The position numbers were made by a program, and so were the translations under genes. 64,000 nucleotides of DNA, from contig CP026600.1 in the NCBI GenBank assembly GCA_003288255.1, positions 2,542,001 through 2,606,000 on the forward strand, read 5' to 3'. The notes below the pieces were generated by a model, which saw nothing but the letters and a program-made list of their open reading frames with translations, made no database searches and was not told the origin of the DNA. Shown here one piece after another: positions 9,201-17,343 of the stretch; positions within the stretch are counted from its first letter, which is position 1, and each line of letters opens with the position of its first letter. The stretch is from Clostridiaceae bacterium 14S0207 (lineage in GTDB: Bacteria; Bacillota; Clostridia; Clostridiales; Clostridiaceae).

Positions 9201-9776
9201 TTTTTCAGCTGCTGTAGCATTTAAAACATCTTTATTTGTAGAAGTCTCTAATTCAGCTACTAAAGCTTTAGCTGCTTCTACATCTTTAACATCTTTAGTT
9301 TCTTGTGCTTTTTTAACTGCAGCAACCATTTCATTAACATTGTTTTGTTGGAATTTATCTACTGCTGAAGACCAAGATTGTGTGTATTGTTTGTTTACAT
9401 CACATGTAGCAAAAGAATTTACACATTCTCTAGCTTCATTTATCTCTTTTTGAGACATTCTTGGTTTTTCTTTTCCATCAACATACATTAATGCATAGAA
9501 ATCATTAAATAATCCTTGTTGAACTCCGTCAACATGCTCAGATAATGTTCCTACTAATGATATTAATTCTTTATTTTTAGCTAATTCAGCTATAGCTTTT
9601 CTAGCTGCATTTATTGATTCTTGAGTTTTATCTTTTTCAGCTTTTTGCATAGCCTTGAAAGCGTTTTCATATACTTTATTCCAGTCAGTTCCTTTTGCAA
9701 ATACTGGAGCTGCACTTGTTAATACTGTTGTAGCTGCTAATGCACCACTTAACATTTTAGTATTCTTTTTATTCAT
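6243..9776 (-). CDS. S-layer-like surface protein with SbsA-type Ig-like domains
   Basis: This 1177-residue protein starts at the ATG at 9776, where AGGGGGT lies 10 bases upstream; an upstream in-frame start at 9806 would lie before that site and is rejected. Residues 1-27 are a signal peptide (cleavage after VFA). Residues 28-150 are the N-domain shared with the two neighbouring paralogues, followed by helix to about 205. Then come many Ig-like domains of the SbsA_Ig/invasin type, visible as recurring 'k.v.VtFnk.v' strands (KTLVVKFSEPV, NTVKVTFNKVV, NSVEVSFTEKV) and 'D.vaP' starts. The tail, from about 1085, has a 'V.V.kGnTaeqVA.aIn' pattern. Low Cys content, regular composition and a strong leader suggest a major S-layer subunit. 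No SLH or CWB2 repeats are present. Confidence 0.85.
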   Translation of the reverse strand: MNKKNTKMLSGALAATTVLTSAAPVFAKGTDWNKVYENAFKAMQKAEKDKTQESINAARKAIAELAKNKELISLVGTLSEHVDGVQQGLFNDFYALMYVDGKEKPRMSQKEINEARECVNSFATCDVNKQYTQSWSSAVDKFQQNNVNEMVAAVKKAQETKDVKDVEAAKALVAELETSTNKDVLNATAAEKAKVEAVEKEIQKENAKLKVEKVQFANLKKATISFNKELDKATVEKVGNVRVFKDNAEVAGLTVKLAEDKKTAYVVNTANKFDQLQTYRFVISNIATVEGEKVEKTELTAKSSDNSFPTVVDVKATSPKTLVVKFSEPVKGLPNAAGVTEKIQIDGINAYLAVAVDTTKMVDENTAIITLGNPLTVGEHTVKISDLKDEIDLPLEANSTKVTLVEDKVVPAVTNVVADRNTVKVTFNKVVDKATVIAGNFKVNGEEPEADIKTEDGQTYVLTLKAGHKLGLASLVEAKLTYNNIADNYGNKVEKEQTVEFTAQDDKVAPIMAGTKVNDDNSVEVSFTEKVENATTTANYELLDKDGKVVAGGITNIADITKAENKGTVVKVTVKDADKISGKFSIKAVKNNTIVDESVRENKLAETILAFNLNDKVAPEVKGDVIYVQETAGKDFNKDNDVKDSKFTVYFTKAMNPTTLLNKANYIFNNKSLMDLKDATLTVGKDNKSVTVIINRNDDATQEVMAGAKLRVLRLEDSVGNRIKDENKEINFTAFVENTGFTDMIEKAELVSLNQVKVYAKDGQVLTKIDPNKVSFTANNVAIEGLQVMNVVISADGQNAILTLNKNVSGDVKDGGNAIKLKAAAKAITNNAEMSNDASVADMAIADMVKASLVKKAEEAVKVEDNKVILTFDEALTVPEVNVLPAVAQSLVVRDSKGNRLSYVNGDYSVAVAGKTITVTMNKIGFNDKVSVALENNTTIFDANKLAINDFKVVTDKEVVKKATGVVAVFAISQQGVTKVDKVASTVTVGGASDKITVKDPDGKNEVKVTIKKEGTELKVASTKENEIEITIATDESNKNTAALIQTGLRKLAGYNNWEVQAVGNWDAQSKDTDITTAEAVTTGGVVAVAEAKETYTITVNNGATEDGTIVVKVGDKTWEVEVKKGNTAEQVATAINTKIGTDKLAGFGEAVAGNVVTLTKTAAGAVDDVVGSVQDK

Positions 9777-9951
9777 GTTAATTTTACCCCCTAAATTAGA
9801 TAACAAATATATTTAAAAAATTGGAAATTATTTTTCGAGTTAAATAATCTAAATAATAATTTCAATTTTTGATTTAAATTTTTAAAACAATTTTCGGCGA
9901 ATTTCCCTAAATTTCCTTACGTTTTTACCTATTTTTTTGTTATACATCAAT

Positions 9952-9978
9952 ATTATACTTTTTTCTTTTTGATTTCAA
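9952..9978 (-). promoter_or_regulatory. Probable promoter of the S-layer-like gene at 6243-9776
   Basis: On the minus strand TTGAAA (9978-9973) and TATAAT (9957-9952) are separated by 15 bases, shorter than the usual 17. An A-rich spacer lies between them. The predicted start near 9945 gives a leader of about 170 nt. Confidence 0.45.
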
Positions 9979-10186
9979 GCTTATTTTAATATATATTGAT
10001 ATATTACTCGAATATTTTTTTTATTTTAATTTAATTATAAATTATTAAATATTTTATGGCTTCTTCTTGTTATTTTTCGACAAATTTCTACATAGCTTTG
10101 AAATGTTTTAAACATGGTGTTTATTATTACCATTTTATTTTACAATATATTGTATTTTATCTATCATGTTTTTTGTTTTTTAATAA

Positions 10187-10227
10187 AAAAATGCTTTGAA
10201 TTTTTTACATAAAATTCAAAGCATTTT
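10187..10227 (-). terminator. Terminator of the polysaccharide operon
   Basis: A perfect 17-bp stem (AAAATGCTTTGAATTTT and its complement) with a 7-base loop begins 14 bases after the stop at 10242 and is followed by TTTATTAAAA on the minus strand. No other strong terminator was seen between here and 33904, so it is likely the end of one long transcript. Confidence 0.85.
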
Positions 10228-10241
10228 GTTTATTTTTTTAT

Positions 10242-11120
10242 TTATTTTAAACCTTCTATAAGTGCCTTTCTCTTTTTCTTTTCATTTTTCATGGTATATT
10301 TAACCATAATCATTACTCTAGTAACATAAAAAAAGCTCTTTAGTTTTATATATTTTGTGTATTTTATCTTATTTTTATACTTTTCAATCAAAAATTTCCT
10401 ATTTCTTGTATTTAACTTTATTGCAAAAGGTGATGCTTCTCCCCCAGTAGATGCACTTACCTTATGATAGATTTTACTTTTAGGTGTATATACTATGCTA
10501 AAATCATTTTCTCTTAGTTTTAGGCAGAAATCCACATCTTCATAGTACATAAAATATTCTTCTGGTAGATATCCACATCTTTTAAACACATCTTTGTTTA
10601 TAAGCATTAAACATCCTGTGGAAAAACTTATAGTTTTTTCTTCATCATATTGCCCTATATCTTTTTCCCCTTCTCCTATATGTGCACCATAGAATCTATC
10701 CTCCCTAAAATATCCTCCTGCAAACCAAAAGGTATCTCTTTTTCCTTCATAATAAATTTTTCCTGTGGTCATACCTATATTTTTATCTTTTTTAAATGGT
10801 TTTATAAGTTGACCTAAAAAATCTTTTTCCACTAAAGTATCATTGTTTAATAGGAGTACATATTCTGCACCATTATCTAGGGCATATTTAATTCCTATGT
10901 TATTACCTGCTGCAAATCCCCCATTTTCTTCTGATTTAATTAATATATGTTTATGTTCTAATGCTGTTTTTAATTTTTCATAAGAGTCGTCTGGAGAATT
11001 ATTGTCTACTATAACTATTTTATAGTTCTTATAATTTATCTTCTCTAAAGATTCCACACACTCTATGGTATCTTTAAATCCTTTATAATTTAAAAGGATT
11101 ATATATACTAAGCTTTCCAT
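10242..11120 (-). CDS. GT2 glycosyltransferase, rhamnosyltransferase (WbbL)-like
   Basis: This 292-residue cytoplasmic GT-A enzyme shows the family pattern: LLNYKGF near the start, VDNNS near 38-42, GGFAAGNNIG near 65-75, the metal-binding LLLNNDT (DXD equivalent) near 90, and MYYEDVDFCLKL near 190. The spacing of NNGGFA-GNN and EDVDFC is typical of WbbL/RfbF-like enzymes, many of which transfer rhamnose, which fits the rml genes in the same operon. The basic C-terminus (KKKRK) may contact the membrane. It is the last gene of the operon, one base from the stop of the polymerase gene and directly before the terminator. The exact donor and acceptor cannot be read from the sequence. Confidence 0.85.
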   Translation of the reverse strand: MESLVYIILLNYKGFKDTIECVESLEKINYKNYKIVIVDNNSPDDSYEKLKTALEHKHILIKSEENGGFAAGNNIGIKYALDNGAEYVLLLNNDTLVEKDFLGQLIKPFKKDKNIGMTTGKIYYEGKRDTFWFAGGYFREDRFYGAHIGEGEKDIGQYDEEKTISFSTGCLMLINKDVFKRCGYLPEEYFMYYEDVDFCLKLRENDFSIVYTPKSKIYHKVSASTGGEASPFAIKLNTRNRKFLIEKYKNKIKYTKYIKLKSFFYVTRVMIMVKYTMKNEKKKRKALIEGLK

Positions 11121-11121
11121 C

Positions 11122-12426
11122 TTATATTTTACCTTTCTTTACTTTACGTACTCTTATAAACTTTTCTACAAACAATAGAAGAAAAATATTTAATATTAGA
11201 ATTGGTATTTTAAATGAGTTTACAAAAATACTCCATAAAAGTATACTAACTATATTGGTATATATAAGAATCCTTCCTACTGGAGTATAGTCTTTCTTAC
11301 TTTTTATGATTCTTATAGCAATATAAGCTAATAATATATATATTAAAAGGTAAATTATGAATCCTACAACATTACCATCTTGAAAAGACTCCGGTATAAA
11401 AGTCATGGCATTTAATCCTACTTTTTTTTCAAGATATGGAGTATATGCCCCTCTTGATATTAACCAATCTTTAAATTGATTTCCACATCCAAATATATTG
11501 GCTATAAACTTAATAAATGGATAGAATAAGTTTGATAAAAAAGCATTTCCAATTGAATGTTGATTTGCAAGTGCATAGGCTACATTTTCTATAGGACTTG
11601 TAAGATACATATATACCCATAGTAATCCTGATGGTATCATAATTGAAACTCCATAATGCTGCCATAAGGTTCTTTTATATACTGCTCTTAATACATATTC
11701 CATTCTCATGTTACCAACATAACCAAAGAACCAAATAAATCCTGCAATTAATGCAAAAAATCCTGCATATATACTATACTTTTTCTTTTTAGATATATTT
11801 TCTTTTATATTAATGAAATTAAATACTTCATATATTCCTATAGTTATAAATAAAAATCCTATAGGTCCTCTGTTTAAAGTTAATGTTAATACAAGTATTG
11901 TTGCTACAAATATTATTGCATCTATAACTTTTTTATAATTTCTAAAAAGCAAATATTTAATTTCTCCTGCAAGTATAAGCATATAAACAAAGTATGCTCC
12001 ATAATGATCCATATCCTGTTTATCTATTTTATTACTTGCTGTAATTCTAAAACCATGTTTTATTACATTGTATATAAAGATTACTGTTCCTACTACAAAT
12101 ATTATTGTTGATAAAATCGAATATATTTTATAAAAACTATCATCTTCAAATTCTCTAGCGATCTCTTTTATATCCTGATTTTTTAACTTTGTATATCTAG
12201 ATAATATTAAAAAGCCACCAAAAATACTAAAAGTTATTAAATTGATCTCAATAGTAGGTGAATATAAATTACTTAGTTGAAAATTATATAATATAGTAGC
12301 GCCACCCCATAACATAAGCATGACTTTAGATCCATCTACAAGCGAAATAATTCCATCTTCTTTCAGAAATTTTCTCATTACAAAAATGAAAATCGCTAAT
12401 TGTATTAAAGCTATAAACTGATACAT
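11122..12426 (-). CDS. Wzy-like oligosaccharide repeat-unit polymerase
   Basis: This 434-residue integral membrane protein has about 10-12 hydrophobic segments and a long extracytoplasmic loop at roughly 270-350. A TLTLNRGPIG segment near residue 180 lies at a helix end, like the Arg-containing loops of O-antigen polymerases. Wzy proteins vary greatly, so the call rests on topology, length and position between a GT4 gene (14 bases upstream) and a GT2 gene. It would join lipid-linked repeat units on the outer face of the membrane after flipping. A ligase role or another membrane transferase is possible. AGGAG precedes the ATG. Confidence 0.65.
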   Translation of the reverse strand: MYQFIALIQLAIFIFVMRKFLKEDGIISLVDGSKVMLMLWGGATILYNFQLSNLYSPTIEINLITFSIFGGFLILSRYTKLKNQDIKEIAREFEDDSFYKIYSILSTIIFVVGTVIFIYNVIKHGFRITASNKIDKQDMDHYGAYFVYMLILAGEIKYLLFRNYKKVIDAIIFVATILVLTLTLNRGPIGFLFITIGIYEVFNFINIKENISKKKKYSIYAGFFALIAGFIWFFGYVGNMRMEYVLRAVYKRTLWQHYGVSIMIPSGLLWVYMYLTSPIENVAYALANQHSIGNAFLSNLFYPFIKFIANIFGCGNQFKDWLISRGAYTPYLEKKVGLNAMTFIPESFQDGNVVGFIIYLLIYILLAYIAIRIIKSKKDYTPVGRILIYTNIVSILLWSIFVNSFKIPILILNIFLLLFVEKFIRVRKVKKGKI

Positions 12427-12440
12427 TCCTCTTCGCTCCT

Positions 12441-13538
12441 TTAGTCTATTATGGTTCTATATATCTCTTCTGCTGTTTTATCCCAAGAATATAGTTTTAA
12501 ATTTTCTTTAGCATTATTTTTTATTTTTTCTAGTTCTTCTGTTCCTTTAAACTTTATAACCTTCTCTATAGAATTTTTTATTTCTTCTATACTTTCTGGA
12601 TTAAAAGTTATTGCACCTCCATTTACAATCTCCTTTAATGAAGAATTATTAGAACATGCTACTATGGTATCACATGCCCATGCCTCTAGTATTGGTAACC
12701 CAAACCCTTCATATAGTGTTGGATATATAAATGCCTCACTTTTATTATATAGTGTACTTAAATCTTCATCTTCAACATATCCTAAAAATACTATCTTATC
12801 CTCTATATTAAGTTTCTTTGAAAGATCTTTTAATGTTTTTATGTACTCTGATTCTTTACCTGTAATTATAAACTTTAAATCACCCTTATCTTTAACCTTG
12901 CTAAAAGCTTCTATGGCTCTATGAAGATTTTTGTGACTATATCCAGCTCCAACGGCTATAAGGTATGGATAACTTATATTATGTTTTTTTAGTACATCTT
13001 CCTTTATGTTTTTTGTATTAAACATATTTTCATCATAACCGTTATATACAACAGTTACTTTACTCTCATCCACATTATAAAATTTCAATAAATCCTCTTT
13101 TGTATTTTGTGATATACATATAATTTTGTATGCTTTTTTTAAAAGTAATGGCATAAAATACTTATAATATCTATACTGATGTTTAGCTACTTCTTTATAG
13201 TAAAGAGGAATAAAATCATGTATGGTTATAACTTGTTTTTTTCTACTAAATAAAGATAGATATTGAAATGGATGGTATATTATTGCATCCTTAGGAACTT
13301 TAAAAGGAAGTACAAATTGAGTATATAAAAGTCTCATAAGTCCTCCTTTTTTCTTATAAGAAGGTTTAACATATTTTGTAGTTTTTATAACTTCTGCACC
13401 CTCTATCTCTATTGGGGCTATTACTTTCATTGGAACATGTTTTTCTATCATACATTTTATAATATTTTTTGCGTATACTCCGAGTCCTGAAGGCGTTTCA
13501 TGAAGTATGGTTCCATTTACATATATTTCTTTCTTCAT
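12441..13538 (-). CDS. GT4 glycosyltransferase
   Basis: This 365-residue GT-B enzyme has an N-terminal acceptor half with PSGLGVYAKN near residues 16-25 and HDFIPL near 105, then the donor half beginning around 165-195 (VVYNGYDENMF, VGAGYSHKN). The nucleotide-sugar signature EGFGLPILEAWA lies near 275 with the paired Glu residues of the GT4 EX7E motif. The group includes mannosyl- and rhamnosyltransferases; GDP-mannose made by ManA/ManC would suit. Its ATG overlaps the stop of the flippase gene by four bases, implying translational coupling. Confidence 0.88.
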   Translation of the reverse strand: MKKEIYVNGTILHETPSGLGVYAKNIIKCMIEKHVPMKVIAPIEIEGAEVIKTTKYVKPSYKKKGGLMRLLYTQFVLPFKVPKDAIIYHPFQYLSLFSRKKQVITIHDFIPLYYKEVAKHQYRYYKYFMPLLLKKAYKIICISQNTKEDLLKFYNVDESKVTVVYNGYDENMFNTKNIKEDVLKKHNISYPYLIAVGAGYSHKNLHRAIEAFSKVKDKGDLKFIITGKESEYIKTLKDLSKKLNIEDKIVFLGYVEDEDLSTLYNKSEAFIYPTLYEGFGLPILEAWACDTIVACSNNSSLKEIVNGGAITFNPESIEEIKNSIEKVIKFKGTEELEKIKNNAKENLKLYSWDKTAEEIYRTIID

Positions 13539-14953
13539 CTTTTTCTCCTTAAACTTAAAAGACTTTTTATTTCTTTTATAAAAAATGCTAAAACTATTAA
13601 AGTAAATCCTACTATATACAAAGCTAATCCTACATACCAGTTAGTTTTTGTGCTTAATACTAAAAATAATACTATAGTTAAAATTTCTGCTAAATGATGT
13701 TTATGAACTTTTATTCCTAAACGTTTTTTGAAAAAATTATCTCCATATAATCCCCATAAATAAAATGATAATAACGAAGATGTAGCTATAGCCTCTTGGG
13801 TTCTAAATCCAAAGAAAGCTATTACTATAGTTATTAGTGATATAGCAACTGCTATAATATTATTCTTTGTATAACTCTTTTCAAGTTTTAAAGTTTTATA
13901 ATAATTTGAAGTAACTATGTTAATTTCTCCACTTAATAATATTGTGGGGAAAATTATTGCAGTTACAGTTAATGAAGCTACATATTTAGGTAAAAATGCA
14001 CTTACTAATACTTTGCAGAAAAAATATGCTGCAAGAGAGTATCCTAAAAGTATAAAAATTGCAGTTTTCATAATTTCATAATTCTTTCCTAAATCTTTTT
14101 CATCACTTCTAGTAAGGTATGGGTAAATAACAGTTCTTATTCCATTTAGAATTATATATATCATAGATAAAAGTGAAACTGCAAAAGAATACATAGCAAA
14201 ATCATTTACAGTAAAAAACTTATCTACAAAGATTCTGTCTACTCCTATTATAATTATACTTACAAAGTTGCCTAGCATTATAAAGAATCCCATTGATATA
14301 TTTTTCTTTATATCACTTTTTATTGTATGTAAAGGAGTTTTTTTACCAAAGTTTATATCCTTATATTTATATATGTATATTAAAAATATAATAAAATTAA
14401 CTATAGTTTGAAAAAGTATAAGATATGTAGCTTTTCTACAATCTAATAACAAAATCCCCAATACTCCTACCACATACATAATCTTAGAGAGTACCATATT
14501 AATAGAATATAACCTAAACTTTCTAACTACCTGACTTAAAAATTCAAAGTAACAAGTTATGTTTAAAAGAATTATGTTTATTCCTATAAATAAATAAATT
14601 GTAAGTCTTTCACTATCTTTTACAAATACAAAACTTAAAATACAAAATAAAGCCCCAACTATTACTTGAAATATTGTAAGAAATTTAAAATAGGCACGAA
14701 ACTTTTCTCTTGGAAGTGTTTCATAATCATAATTTCCATAGTTAACATAAATACCATCATTAAATCCTAGATGAAAAATCCCTATATACCCCAAATAAAA
14801 TGTAAATATCTTAAAATATCCATATTCCGATATTGATAAAGCTTTAGGTACTACAAATATCATTACAAGACTCGTTATTAAGGTTATGATATTTGCACCC
14901 ATAGTATATAAAAAATCTCTTATTTTCTTATCTTTAATAAAATTTTTCTTCAT
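13535..14953 (-). CDS. Wzx-type polysaccharide flippase (first of two)
   Basis: This 472-residue membrane protein has about 12-14 hydrophobic helices and the pattern of the polysaccharide transporter (MATE-like/MOP) family: an amphipathic start followed by a helix ending in PKALSISEYGYF, and repeated paired helices. It would flip undecaprenyl-linked repeat units to the outer face. It sits between the acetyltransferase gene (1 base gap) and the GT4 gene (4-base overlap). GAGG lies 18 bases before the ATG, farther than usual, so translation may depend on the upstream gene. A second flippase is encoded at 21432-22970. Confidence 0.85.
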   Translation of the reverse strand: MKKNFIKDKKIRDFLYTMGANIITLITSLVMIFVVPKALSISEYGYFKIFTFYLGYIGIFHLGFNDGIYVNYGNYDYETLPREKFRAYFKFLTIFQVIVGALFCILSFVFVKDSERLTIYLFIGINIILLNITCYFEFLSQVVRKFRLYSINMVLSKIMYVVGVLGILLLDCRKATYLILFQTIVNFIIFLIYIYKYKDINFGKKTPLHTIKSDIKKNISMGFFIMLGNFVSIIIIGVDRIFVDKFFTVNDFAMYSFAVSLLSMIYIILNGIRTVIYPYLTRSDEKDLGKNYEIMKTAIFILLGYSLAAYFFCKVLVSAFLPKYVASLTVTAIIFPTILLSGEINIVTSNYYKTLKLEKSYTKNNIIAVAISLITIVIAFFGFRTQEAIATSSLLSFYLWGLYGDNFFKKRLGIKVHKHHLAEILTIVLFLVLSTKTNWYVGLALYIVGFTLIVLAFFIKEIKSLLSLRRKR

Positions 14954-14954
14954 A

Positions 14955-15644
14955 TTATATCTTAAAAGTTACCTCTTCTTTTAAAACCTTTAGAGGATTT
15001 CCTCCTATTAGTGAATTTTCTTTTTCTATCTTGATATTAGCAGACTTTGACACTGTAGTTCCTGCTGCTACTATGGTTCCTTTTTTTAAGTTTGTTCCTT
15101 TTAAGATTAGACATCTACATCCAATCCAAGTTTTATCACCTATATTTACTTTTTCACTAGGATTTATTATATTTTTGTCTTTATCCATTATTTGGTGTAA
15201 ATCACTATCCATTATTTGAACCTCCCAAGACAACATAACATCATTTCCTATGTTTATCTCCTTAGCGCAAATAATAGATGTTTCTGCAGTTATTATAACA
15301 TTCTCTCCTATTGTAAGCTTTCCCTCTTTTTCTACTGAAATTTTACTTCCATGACCTATTGTCGCTGCTCCCTTAAATTCAATTTCACCATTTAAATTTA
15401 TAACACCCCTAGACCTCATTTGATCAAATATTCCTACCTCATTAAATCCCATTTTAACCATAAAAGGGCTTATGCTATGAGAGGATAGTTTTACCCTTCC
15501 CCCTGTAGTCATAAGCCACATTCTATGAGATACTAATATTGGCAATTTTATTGCCTGTTTAAAAGGTAGATATTTAAAATTAAAATATAAAGTCTTAGGA
15601 ATTGCTCTAATTAACAAATATATTTTTCTCATCATATCCATCAC
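14955..15644 (-). CDS. Hexapeptide-repeat acyltransferase (sugar O-acetyltransferase-like)
   Basis: This protein of about 229 residues is mostly a left-handed beta-helix. Isoleucine/valine hexapeptide rungs such as GEIEFKG, ATIGHG, KLTIGENV, EINIGND, KVNIGDK and GTIVAAG run from about residue 80 to 215. DSDLHQI near residue 148-152 supplies the likely catalytic His. The family moves acetyl groups from acetyl-CoA to sugars; serine acetyltransferases share the fold but lack this N-terminal region. The start is uncertain: GTG at 15644 and ATG codons at 15641, 15635 and 15632 are all possible and no strong ribosome binding site decides. A short tandem repeat lies just upstream. Confidence 0.8.
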   Translation of the reverse strand: MMDMMRKIYLLIRAIPKTLYFNFKYLPFKQAIKLPILVSHRMWLMTTGGRVKLSSHSISPFMVKMGFNEVGIFDQMRSRGVINLNGEIEFKGAATIGHGSKISVEKEGKLTIGENVIITAETSIICAKEINIGNDVMLSWEVQIMDSDLHQIMDKDKNIINPSEKVNIGDKTWIGCRCLILKGTNLKKGTIVAAGTTVSKSANIKIEKENSLIGGNPLKVLKEEVTFKI

Positions 15645-15648
15645 CCAT

Positions 15649-15688
15649 TATCTTTGATCTATAATCTTTTATCTTTCATCTATAATCT
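15649..15688. repeat. Two-copy 21-bp tandem repeat at a gene junction
   Basis: TATCTTT[GC]ATCTATAATCT occurs at 15649-15667 and 15670-15688, differing at one base, with a partial third copy (ATAACCTAT) next to it. It fills the 49-bp gap between rmlB and the acetyltransferase gene, one of the few gaps in an otherwise tightly packed operon. It may mark a cassette join or a slippage site. Confidence 0.65.
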
Positions 15689-15693
15689 ATAAC

Positions 15694-16752
15694 CTATTCT
15701 CTATCTCCATACATTTCTTTGTAGTAATTTTCATATTGCCCAGATGTAACATTTTCTATCCATTCTTTGTTATCTAGATACCATTTAATAGTCTTTATAA
15801 TACCTTCTTCAAAATGAGTTTCTGGATACCATCCTAATGAATTTTTTATTTTCTCTGGATCTATAGCGTATCTTCTGTCATGTCCTTTTCTATCTTCTAC
15901 ATAAGTAATTAAATCTTCTGTGATACTACTATCTACATTTTTATTTAAATAATCTATAACTATTTTTACTATTTCTATATTGGCTTTTTCATTGTGTCCA
16001 CCAATATTATAAACTTCACCTAATTCTCCATTATTTATAACCATATCTATAGCTTTGCAATGATCTTCTACATATAACCAATCTCTTACGTTTAGTCCAT
16101 CTCCATACACTGGTAATTCTTTATGGTTTAGACAGTTATTTATTAATAGTGGTATTAATTTTTCTGGGAACTGATATGGTCCATAGTTATTTGAACATCT
16201 TGTTATATTTATAGGCATTTTATACGTATCAAAATATGCCTTAACTAAAAGATCAGAAGATGTCTTACTTGCAGAATATGGACTATGAGGATCTAGCTTT
16301 GTTTCTTCTGTAAAATATCCTTCTTTTCCAAGAGAACCATATACCTCATCAGTAGATACTTGAAGGTACTTAACTCCTTCTTTAAATTCCTCTCCTTGTT
16401 CCCAAGCTTCTTTTGCACAGTTTAATAAATTAGTTGTACCTAACACATTAGTTCTAACAAAAACTTCTGGTTCTTTTATACTTCTATCTACATGTGATTC
16501 TGCAGCAAAATTTACAACATAGTCTATATTATATTGTCTAAAAAGCTTTTGTACTAACTCTTTATCACATATGTCACCTTTTACGAATATATGTCTTTTA
16601 TCATTTTTAATATCCTTTAGGTTTTCTAAATTTCCTGCATAAGTTAGTTTGTCTAAGTTAATTATTCTTATATTTTCATATTTATTTAACATATATAAAA
16701 CAAAGTTAGAACCAATAAATCCAGCTCCACCTGTTACTAAATAAGTTTTCAT
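15694..16752 (-). CDS. rmlB: dTDP-glucose 4,6-dehydratase
   Basis: This 352-residue extended short-chain dehydrogenase converts dTDP-glucose to dTDP-4-keto-6-deoxyglucose, the second step to dTDP-rhamnose. The NAD-binding GGAGFIG is at residues 8-14, the catalytic T134-D135-E136 triad lies in VSTDEVYG, and Y159 and K163 lie in YSASK. Length and the NYGPYQFPEKLIP segment are standard for RmlB. AGGAG precedes the ATG. It follows rmlC by 15 bases in the order rmlA, rmlC, rmlB, and no rmlD is found in the window. Confidence 0.97.
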   Translation of the reverse strand: MKTYLVTGGAGFIGSNFVLYMLNKYENIRIINLDKLTYAGNLENLKDIKNDKRHIFVKGDICDKELVQKLFRQYNIDYVVNFAAESHVDRSIKEPEVFVRTNVLGTTNLLNCAKEAWEQGEEFKEGVKYLQVSTDEVYGSLGKEGYFTEETKLDPHSPYSASKTSSDLLVKAYFDTYKMPINITRCSNNYGPYQFPEKLIPLLINNCLNHKELPVYGDGLNVRDWLYVEDHCKAIDMVINNGELGEVYNIGGHNEKANIEIVKIVIDYLNKNVDSSITEDLITYVEDRKGHDRRYAIDPEKIKNSLGWYPETHFEEGIIKTIKWYLDNKEWIENVTSGQYENYYKEMYGDRE

Positions 16753-16767
16753 AAATGTTCTCTCCTT

Positions 16768-17325
16768 TTAAAATGGAATTTCAGTTTCCTCTACAGACTT
16801 TAATTCTTGATCTTTCTGTGAAAAAATTAAGTCCTCTATTCCCTCTGTTGGCCAATCTATATTTATAGTTTTATCATTCCATATTATACCCGAGTCAAAT
16901 TCTGGGTGATAAAAATCTGTACATTTATAATTAAATATGGCTGTATCTGAAAGAACTAAAAATCCATGGGCGAATCCTTCTGGAATATAAAATTGAGTTT
17001 TGTTTTCTTCTGATAATATAACCCCAACCCACTGAAGATAAGTCTTAGACTCTTTCCTTAAATCTACGGCCACATCAAATATATTTCCTTTAATAACTCT
17101 TACAAGTTTTCCTTGTGAATGTTCTTTTTGGAAATGTAATCCTCTTAAAACTCCTTTTTTAGAGAAGGACTCGTTATCTTGAACAAAATTCATAGTTAAT
17201 CCATTTTCTTCAAACTCCTTCTTGCTGTAAGTTTCCATAAAATAACCTCTATGGTCACCGTAAACCTTAGGTTCAATTATATATACACCTTCAATTTTAG
17301 TTTTATTAAATTTAAAGTTTCCCAT
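16768..17325 (-). CDS. rmlC: dTDP-4-dehydrorhamnose 3,5-epimerase
   Basis: This 185-residue cupin epimerises dTDP-4-keto-6-deoxyglucose at C3 and C5. The family hallmark GVLRGLHFQ is present with the catalytic His at residue 64. FDVAVDLR and PEGFAHGFLVLS are also typical, and a conserved Tyr lies in the FNYKCTD..Y segment near 130-140. Length is normal for RmlC. It is 18 bases downstream of rmlA and 15 upstream of rmlB, with AGGGGAG before the ATG. Confidence 0.97.
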   Translation of the reverse strand: MGNFKFNKTKIEGVYIIEPKVYGDHRGYFMETYSKKEFEENGLTMNFVQDNESFSKKGVLRGLHFQKEHSQGKLVRVIKGNIFDVAVDLRKESKTYLQWVGVILSEENKTQFYIPEGFAHGFLVLSDTAIFNYKCTDFYHPEFDSGIIWNDKTINIDWPTEGIEDLIFSQKDQELKSVEETEIPF

Positions 17326-17343
17326 AATTACTTTCTCCCCTCT

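Larger units (their letters stand above)
9777..10241. other. 465-bp intergenic: S-layer promoter and leader plus operon terminator
   Basis: No gene is seen. The part nearest 10241 holds the terminator of the polysaccharide operon (10187-10227). The part nearest 9777 holds the promoter (9952-9978) and a leader of about 170 nt for the S-layer-like gene, ending in a G-rich ribosome binding site at 9787-9791. The stretch 9980-10185 is AT-rich with nothing I can name; TTATTTTTCGA occurs twice (9828-9838, 10070-10080), probably by chance. Confidence 0.6.

Noticed and set aside
9777-9806. Upstream in-frame start at 9806 for the S-layer-like gene
   Set aside because: It would place the AGGGGGT ribosome binding site inside the coding region and push the signal peptide inward. 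The ATG at 9776 fits both.
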